From the NCBI GenBank assembly GCA_023150805.1, contig JAKLKF010000055.1, forward strand, positions 1 to 47,656: a stretch of 47,656 bases of DNA, in the 5' to 3' direction. Under the pieces are notes generated by a model. That model had not been told where the DNA came from, made no database searches, and saw only the letters and a program-made list of their open reading frames with translations. The DNA is from Myxococcota bacterium (GTDB lineage Bacteria; Myxococcota_A; UBA796; UBA2385). Both the position numbers and the translations under genes were made by a program. Below are positions 43,356 to 47,656 of this stretch, in pieces (position 1 is the first letter of the stretch; each line of letters starts with the position of its first letter).

Positions 43356-44879
43356 ATGTTCGCGAATGCGGCTCCACACGCTGCCCCCCGCGGCAGGTCG
43401 GTCGACTTCGGGGCGGGTCTGTCTCCAGAGCCCCGCCTGCTGTGGGATACACTCGACACCACCTTGCGAGAGCGCATCGAGCACGTGCCCTTCTCGGGCG
43501 AGGATGAGCGAGTCGTCGCCCGCCGGATGTCCGGTGAGCAGGCCGCGTCATCGCTGTCGATGGAGGCCCTGGCCAGGTTCGGGTACTCCGGCCTGGCGGA
43601 GCCGGCGGTTGCCGCAGGTCGCGCCAGCTCTCCAACTGCATTCACCTCCACGGGAGGTGCAACCCGTGGATGCTGGACCTTCACGGGGGAGACTGGCGGT
43701 TGCTCGGACGACTGTGCTGACGAGATGTTCGAGGACGTCGACGGTTTCTGCGACACCTTTCTGAGCTGCGACTCCGCGACGCGATCCATGACGGGCGCCG
43801 AGTTGGATGCGCTCGCCCGCGAGGTGGAGGGGGACGAGAGCCTGGGCTTCAAGCGAGGACCCCGCATCAAGAACGCCACGCCAGACGAAGAGGCGCTCAT
43901 CACCGCGGCCTGGAACCTCATCCTTGCCAACCTCGACCTGGTGAAGTGGTCGGTGTGCAAGGCCACGGGGTTGGTGAGCACGACCGAGTTCTCCAGGTTG
44001 CAGGATTGCATCAACGGCAAGAAACCTCGACGCGTGACCGTTCGTATTGTGGATTTTAAGGGTGGTTTCATGGCGGCATACGGCACCAGCATCATCTGGG
44101 TAGGGCGCGACGAAGATGCCTTCCACGGTTACCTGGAAATGTGGACAGCTGGTACGGACACCGAACGGCTCTGCGCCGCGCTGGACCTGGCTGCGTCTCT
44201 GCTTCATGAAATGACACACCTGGCGGGATACACCCTCTGGGACTTCGATCTCTTCGGTGGGTGCTTCAGTTCGTACTTGATTGACAACACGTTCAGGTGG
44301 GGTTTGTTTCACCGATACTCCGGGGCGGCAACTGGATGTTGTGGAAAGCTGGCCATTGACGACGTGTTTGGCTGCGGATCTCCAGTTTATCCGGATTTCG
44401 ATGCCTGTAGCTCCGATGGATCTGCCAGCAGTATGCCAGGAGGCCTCGTGGATGGTTTCTGGGGCATCTTTGGCTTCCTCTGGGACGTCGGGCGCTTGGC
44501 CATCGGCTTCACGCTTGGCACGATATGGCGAGGCATCGAGGAAGCGTGGGGCCTGTTCATTGGGCTGGTGAAGGACCTGTGGGGGTTTCTCGGCGACGCC
44601 GTAGATGATGTTGTCGACTGGCTTTCATCGAAGTGGCGGAGCCTGCTTGAGTGGTTCGGTGGAATCCTTGGTGGAGACGGGGGCGGCGGGGGGTGCTGCA
44701 GTTGCCAGTGCAACCCGTGCTACGAGTACTGCCCGGACCTGTATAACAACGACTGTAATTGTTCAGCGAAGGAGGACGCGGATGAAGATGCCCTGCTGGC
44801 CTGCACGGTCAGGTGTACCGAAGGGATGATGGAGGAGATGATGGGCCCCGCGAGTACGGAATCGGTCACAGGAGAGTGA
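43356..44879 (+). CDS. Cassette gene 2: HEXXH metalloprotease-like protein with hydrophobic and Cys-rich tail
   Basis: A 507-residue protein whose ATG has GAGGGAA four to five bases upstream, seven bases after the previous stop. No signal peptide is seen. Residues 284-294 read HEMTHLAGYTL, an HExxHxxG motif; the third metzincin ligand position is Leu, so the third zinc ligand must lie elsewhere, perhaps Asp296. Upstream strands (RRVTVRIVDFKGG, TSIIWVG) fit a protease N-lobe. Residues about 365-437 are Trp-rich hydrophobic helices (FWGIFGFLWDVGRLAIGF, WGLFIGLVKDLWGFLGDAV), perhaps membrane-inserting. The tail has clustered cysteines (CCSCQCNPCYEYC, DCNC). AT-rich codons such as GTG GAT TTT AAG stand out from the window. 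Family not recognised. Confidence 0.78.
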   Translation: MFANAAPHAAPRGRSVDFGAGLSPEPRLLWDTLDTTLRERIEHVPFSGEDERVVARRMSGEQAASSLSMEALARFGYSGLAEPAVAAGRASSPTAFTSTGGATRGCWTFTGETGGCSDDCADEMFEDVDGFCDTFLSCDSATRSMTGAELDALAREVEGDESLGFKRGPRIKNATPDEEALITAAWNLILANLDLVKWSVCKATGLVSTTEFSRLQDCINGKKPRRVTVRIVDFKGGFMAAYGTSIIWVGRDEDAFHGYLEMWTAGTDTERLCAALDLAASLLHEMTHLAGYTLWDFDLFGGCFSSYLIDNTFRWGLFHRYSGAATGCCGKLAIDDVFGCGSPVYPDFDACSSDGSASSMPGGLVDGFWGIFGFLWDVGRLAIGFTLGTIWRGIEEAWGLFIGLVKDLWGFLGDAVDDVVDWLSSKWRSLLEWFGGILGGDGGGGGCCSCQCNPCYEYCPDLYNNDCNCSAKEDADEDALLACTVRCTEGMMEEMMGPASTESVTGE

Positions 44880-44881
44880 CG

Positions 44882-45490
44882 ATGAGAAGCGCGACACCGG
44901 TGGATTACGATGGGCGAGCGCGTTGCCGGCAGCCGCATGGCTTTGCTGTGCGCTTGCGCTTGTGGGTCCTGTGGATGCTGACGGGCATCCTGCTCTTCAA
45001 CTCGGGATTCAAGCCCCCCTACTGGGGTGAGCGGGTGGACATTGAGGGCGAGACCCTCCTGCCTCCAGGGGAGTCCAGGGTCCTGCGGTTTCACTCCACG
45101 ATGAAGAATGACATTGGCATTCGAGCGTGGGGCGTTGGACTCAGTGTAGATGAGGCTCGCGCCGCTAGCGCGACAGGAGTGGCTAGCGTCACGGTGACGG
45201 TCACGGGAGCCGGTGGCCCCGTCCGGGAGGGGTCGAGCACCTGCGAGGAGCATTATGCCTGGGGCGAGACCGACACTGGGTGGACCGTCAACCTCGAGCA
45301 CTGCGATGTGGATGCGGAGTGCACGAATGACGCAACCCCGTGCGAGGCGACCGTGGAATTCACGATGACCTCGGACAGCAGCGAGAGCGTCACGGTCGGA
45401 TGGTCGGCGCGCGCCTCCGTCGATGGGACCATCGGTTGCTGCCGGAACCGGGACAAGGTGGGGGAGGTCTCGATCGAGCTCGTTCCGTGA
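44882..45490 (+). CDS. Cassette gene 3: membrane-anchored or secreted beta-rich protein
   Basis: A 202-residue protein with GGAG seven bases before the ATG. After a basic N terminus it has one hydrophobic helix (LRLWVLWMLTGILLFNSG), either a signal peptide or an anchor. The rest is a beta-sandwich-like domain: ESRVLRFHSTMKNDIGI, ASVTVTVTGAGGPV, WTVNLEHCD, CEATVEFTMTSDSSESVTVGWSA. Four or more cysteines suggest disulfides outside the cytoplasm. It ends in a GTGA overlap with cassette gene 4. Similar in strand pattern to the last cassette gene's lipoprotein domain. No family recognised. Confidence 0.75.
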   Translation: MRSATPVDYDGRARCRQPHGFAVRLRLWVLWMLTGILLFNSGFKPPYWGERVDIEGETLLPPGESRVLRFHSTMKNDIGIRAWGVGLSVDEARAASATGVASVTVTVTGAGGPVREGSSTCEEHYAWGETDTGWTVNLEHCDVDAECTNDATPCEATVEFTMTSDSSESVTVGWSARASVDGTIGCCRNRDKVGEVSIELVP

Positions 45491-45777
45491 CGGGGCCGCC
45501 TGCAGGGCCTCTCGCCTGGGGACCCACCCTGGACTTCGATGCGGCGAGCGTCGTCGACTGCTCGGTGCGCTCGTGCGCGGCGTGCGAGTACTTCCCCGAC
45601 CTCTGGCAGGACCACGGCGGGTCCTGCCAGCTTCGGGACCCCGACGACTACGAGGCCGTGATCCAATGCATGCAGGCGTGCATCTCCATGGGCGACAGCC
45701 CGGACGAGATCCTTGAGACCAGCGGTTCCGGCCCCGATGGGGGGGATGGCGATGGGCAGGGTGAGTGGCAATGGTGA
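45487..45777 (+). CDS. Cassette gene 4: small Cys-rich protein
   Basis: A 96-residue product from a GTG that overlaps the previous stop. It has the cysteines VDCSVRSCAACEYF, SCQL and QCMQAC, then an acidic or Gly-rich tail. The C-x4-C-x2-C and C-x3-C spacing could be a disulfide or metal-binding module. It resembles in style the Cys-rich end of cassette gene 2. No signal peptide is seen. The unusual start (no Shine-Dalgarno) lowers confidence. Confidence 0.6.
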   Translation: MTGPPAGPLAWGPTLDFDAASVVDCSVRSCAACEYFPDLWQDHGGSCQLRDPDDYEAVIQCMQACISMGDSPDEILETSGSGPDGGDGDGQGEWQW

Positions 45778-45802
45778 CCCGGTGGTGAGCCCGGTACACC
45801 AG

Positions 45803-46456
45803 ATGCGGTCGAAGAACGGCCGGTGCCCCTCATTTGGATTGCCGGGGCGTACACTGGCGGCTTCCTTGACGGCGGGCCTGGTTCTCGGGTGTCATCCCAA
45901 CTACGACGACGCCTTGATCCGTCTGAACCCACGAGAGGTGGTGATCACAGAGCACAGTCCGGGGGTCTACCTCGCCAGGCTGACCACCAGCTTTCGACCC
46001 GAAGACGGCCCGAGGGGTCAGGAATACCAGGCGTCCGCCTCTGACATCACTTTGGTGTCTGCGAATGGTGGAAGTGAGGCATGGTCCGATGGTAGTTCAG
46101 TGTGGGCTACCATCACCGTCATCGAAGGGGACGGATCGGTTGGCGCGCCAGTTGTCGAGACATGGTCCCTGGAGGCCCTGGCGGGCGAGGGGGATACCGG
46201 AGAGGAAGCGCCCCCCCATATCTCCATTTCCTACTACCAGACGTTTGCTGACGCCGGTTCGACGCCTCGTGAGATCGACCTTCGCATTGAGTTCGAGACG
46301 GACTCACAGGTCCCGCTACGGCTGCGTTGGCACCCCGTTGGCTATGTGCGCATGTTCTATATGGGCTGCATCGGGACCGATGGCTGGGTCGATCTCGACA
46401 TCGAGGCCCAGCCCGGGACCTCCGACCAGGTCGTGGAGGCCGGCGACACGGGGTAG
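45803..46456 (+). CDS. Cassette gene 5: lipoprotein
   Basis: From the ATG at 45803 the 217-residue product starts MRSKNGRCPSFGLPGRTL and continues to a lipobox (LVLGC), then a beta-rich domain (LNPREVVITEHSPGVYLARLT, VWATITVIEGDGSV, IDLRIEFETDSQVPLRLRW). Alternative ATGs at 45737, 45746 and 45752 would overlap gene 4 and are less typical of a signal peptide. The final AGDTG stop is at 46454-46456. Together with gene 3 it provides two exported beta-domain proteins in the cassette. No family known. Confidence 0.7.
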   Translation: MRSKNGRCPSFGLPGRTLAASLTAGLVLGCHPNYDDALIRLNPREVVITEHSPGVYLARLTTSFRPEDGPRGQEYQASASDITLVSANGGSEAWSDGSSVWATITVIEGDGSVGAPVVETWSLEALAGEGDTGEEAPPHISISYYQTFADAGSTPREIDLRIEFETDSQVPLRLRWHPVGYVRMFYMGCIGTDGWVDLDIEAQPGTSDQVVEAGDTG

Positions 46457-46493
46457 GGAGCCTGTTCCGCATTGCGGCAGGAGTGGCTGGACC

Positions 46494-46524
46494 GGGCCCG
46501 CGGACCCGTGCTGTGGGCGGGCCC
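46494..46524. terminator. Hairpin between convergent genes at the cassette end
   Basis: GGGCCCGC (46494-46501) pairs perfectly with GCGGGCCC (46517-46524) around a 15-base loop. It lies between the last cassette gene stop at 46456 and the convergent MltA-like stop at 46530, where a bidirectional terminator would be expected. No T tract follows. Confidence 0.4.
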
Positions 46525-46529
46525 GAATC

Positions 46530-46778
46530 TCAGCGCAGCAGGAGCACCCCGGCCCACACCGTGCCCGAGCGCCCGGCCGTCGCCTGGTAGAGCGCTGCCT
46601 GGTCGGGAAAGGCGCCGGCGAAGTCGTCGAGCTGGAACAGGTTGGGCTGGAAGGCGCCGCCGGTGTCGCCGAGCACGACCAGGCGCAGCGCGCCGGACTT
46701 CGGGTCCTCCAGGGCGACCAGCTTGCCCAGGCCCAGGTTGTAGATGTCGCCGGCCACGCTGGCGCCGGCCGCCAGGCC
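46530..46778. repeat. 249-bp direct repeat, right copy (partner at 41950-42198)
   Basis: Right copy of the transglycosylase 3' end, nearly identical to 41950-42198 in the same orientation. Here it is continuous with the full-length gene. Confidence 0.9.
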
Positions 46779-47540
46779 CACCTTGTCCTGCGCGGGGTCC
46801 CCTGACCGGCCCCAGCCGCGCACCCGATCCACCGCGCGGAAGTACCACAGCCGCTCCTGCTGCTCGCTGCCCACGCCGGGTCGGTAGGGGTGGCCGTTGT
46901 GCTGGTCCACGTTGAGCAGGATCGGGTCGGCGCCGGGGATCCGCACCTCGACGGTGCCCTGCATCATCGCGTCGTGGGCCACCGCCCGCGGCAGCCAGGC
47001 CAGCGGGACGGCCGCGGCGCCGTCGGGGTCGGTATTCCATGCGCCGTCGAAGACCTGGGCCCGGACGTAGCGCTCCCGCAGCAGGGGCCCCGGGTCGGCG
47101 TAGAGCGCCACCGGGAAGCCCGGCACGGGCGTCGCACGGCCCTCGACCTGGGGCACGTAGTAGCGGGTCAGGCGGATCTGGCCGGGGGGCAGGCGCAGCC
47201 CCCGGGCGGCCGCGGCCGCGGAGTCAGGTGTCCAGGCGTAGTGCTCGAAGGTGGCGGCCAGGAAGGCCGGGTCCTGCAGGCGGGAGGGCTGGCCGGTGGA
47301 CAGATCCTCCTCGGCAGTGCGGACGACGGCCTCCAACGTCCGCTCCACCCGCGCGCGGTCCACGCCCAGCTCCGTGAACAGTCCCGGCCCGGTCGCGGGA
47401 TCCTCGGGGTGGGCGCGCAGGTAGCGCAGGGCCTCGGCCGCGGCGGCGGCCAGGGCCGCGGGATCGGTGGAGACCCGGGCCGCGTCCCAGGCGGGGGGTG
47501 TCGGCGAGAAGCGCGCGCTGGCGTCGTAAGCATGCAGCAC
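46530..47540 (-). CDS. MltA-like lytic murein transglycosylase, missing a visible signal peptide
   Basis: The 336-residue protein has the MltA pattern: LTRYYVPQVEGRATPVPGFPVALY near residue 125, then VPLAWLPRAVAHDAMMQGTVEVRI, QERLWYFRAVD and the 3D domain with LVVLGDTGGAFQPNLFQLDDFAG, where the Asp of DTGGA is at the place of the family's catalytic Asp. MltA cleaves peptidoglycan glycan strands with anhydromuramic acid formation and needs export. The frame starts at GTG 47540 (VLHAYDASARF) with no signal peptide and a stop 36 bases upstream. The N terminus therefore appears truncated compared with the signal peptide kept in the decayed copy. The last 116 bases of the window show no supported gene. 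Confidence 0.78.
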   Translation of the reverse strand: MLHAYDASARFSPTPPAWDAARVSTDPAALAAAAAEALRYLRAHPEDPATGPGLFTELGVDRARVERTLEAVVRTAEEDLSTGQPSRLQDPAFLAATFEHYAWTPDSAAAAARGLRLPPGQIRLTRYYVPQVEGRATPVPGFPVALYADPGPLLRERYVRAQVFDGAWNTDPDGAAAVPLAWLPRAVAHDAMMQGTVEVRIPGADPILLNVDQHNGHPYRPGVGSEQQERLWYFRAVDRVRGWGRSGDPAQDKVGLAAGASVAGDIYNLGLGKLVALEDPKSGALRLVVLGDTGGAFQPNLFQLDDFAGAFPDQAALYQATAGRSGTVWAGVLLLR

Positions 47541-47656
47541 ACCCCGTGTTCCCTCCAGCGCCTCCCGCGGCGAAGCTCAGCGCCGGAGGTTCGAGGACAT
47601 GGGCCGACATACACCTGTAGCCGACCAGCGCCGCCTGGTCTCGATCTGGCGCGCGA

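Noticed and set aside
41950..47540. Cassette as an insertion sequence or integrative element
   Set aside because: No transposase, integrase, terminal inverted repeats or attachment site is seen. The flanking repeats are coding sequence of a transglycosylase.

Overview
The window is very GC-rich (most codons end in G or C) and is packed with secreted proteins, mainly lipoproteins with Asp/Gly/Ser-rich linkers, DCDD-type putative metal-binding repeats, thrombospondin type 3 repeats, FG-GAP repeats, an FHA-winged-helix regulator, imelysin and TonB receptors. That mix suggests a Gram-negative bacterium of the Myxococcota (former Deltaproteobacteria). This is inferred from gene content; there is no rRNA in the window to test it. 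I saw no tRNA, CRISPR array, transposase or phage gene.

Layout. 12-1990: a LysR regulator divergent from a medium-chain NADPH:quinone-type oxidoreductase. 2028-8003: an iron-type operon on the minus strand (DUF4856 lipoprotein, imelysin, and one long protein joining a sterol-desaturase-like membrane enzyme to a TonB-dependent receptor), with a Fur-box-like site upstream in the only obviously AT-rich patch of this part. 8057-11991: a minus-strand vitamin B12 operon with a cobalamin riboswitch, a BtuB receptor, a beta-propeller surface lipoprotein and a small Cys-rich lipoprotein. 12225-17163: three plus-strand genes for Ca-repeat/VWA, GATase-like and metal-repeat/beta-helix surface proteins. 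17173-19955: a lipid kinase, a small lipoprotein and an FHA regulator. 19971-27262: a run of seven minus-strand genes led by a Clp-type AAA+ ATPase whose C-terminal third is a degenerate release factor 2, followed by an O-methyltransferase, a GDPD-like lipoprotein, two secreted proteins, a nucleosidase and an SDR. 27361-31888: an integrin-like FG-GAP lipoprotein, a metzincin-motif lipoprotein, an unknown protein and a PEBP protein. 31941-38905: a decarboxylase, a secreted protein and an SGNH hydrolase, divergent from a ferritin-like protein, a carbamoyltransferase, DUF5989 and a small membrane protein. 38851-41942: DUF3108, a secreted Pro/Ala-rich protein, an LpxL-type acyltransferase and a membrane-anchored protein.

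41950-47540 is the most anomalous part. A decayed copy and a near-complete copy of an MltA-like lytic transglycosylase gene, sharing a 249-bp direct repeat with three mismatches, bracket a five-gene cassette (42578-46456). The cassette has visibly lower GC and no family I recognise, apart from a HEXXHXXG metalloprotease-like motif.

The strongest candidates for new biology are the Clp-ATPase/release-factor fusion, the riboswitch-controlled B12 receptor plus propeller lipoprotein, the desaturase-TonB receptor fusion, and the bracketed cassette.
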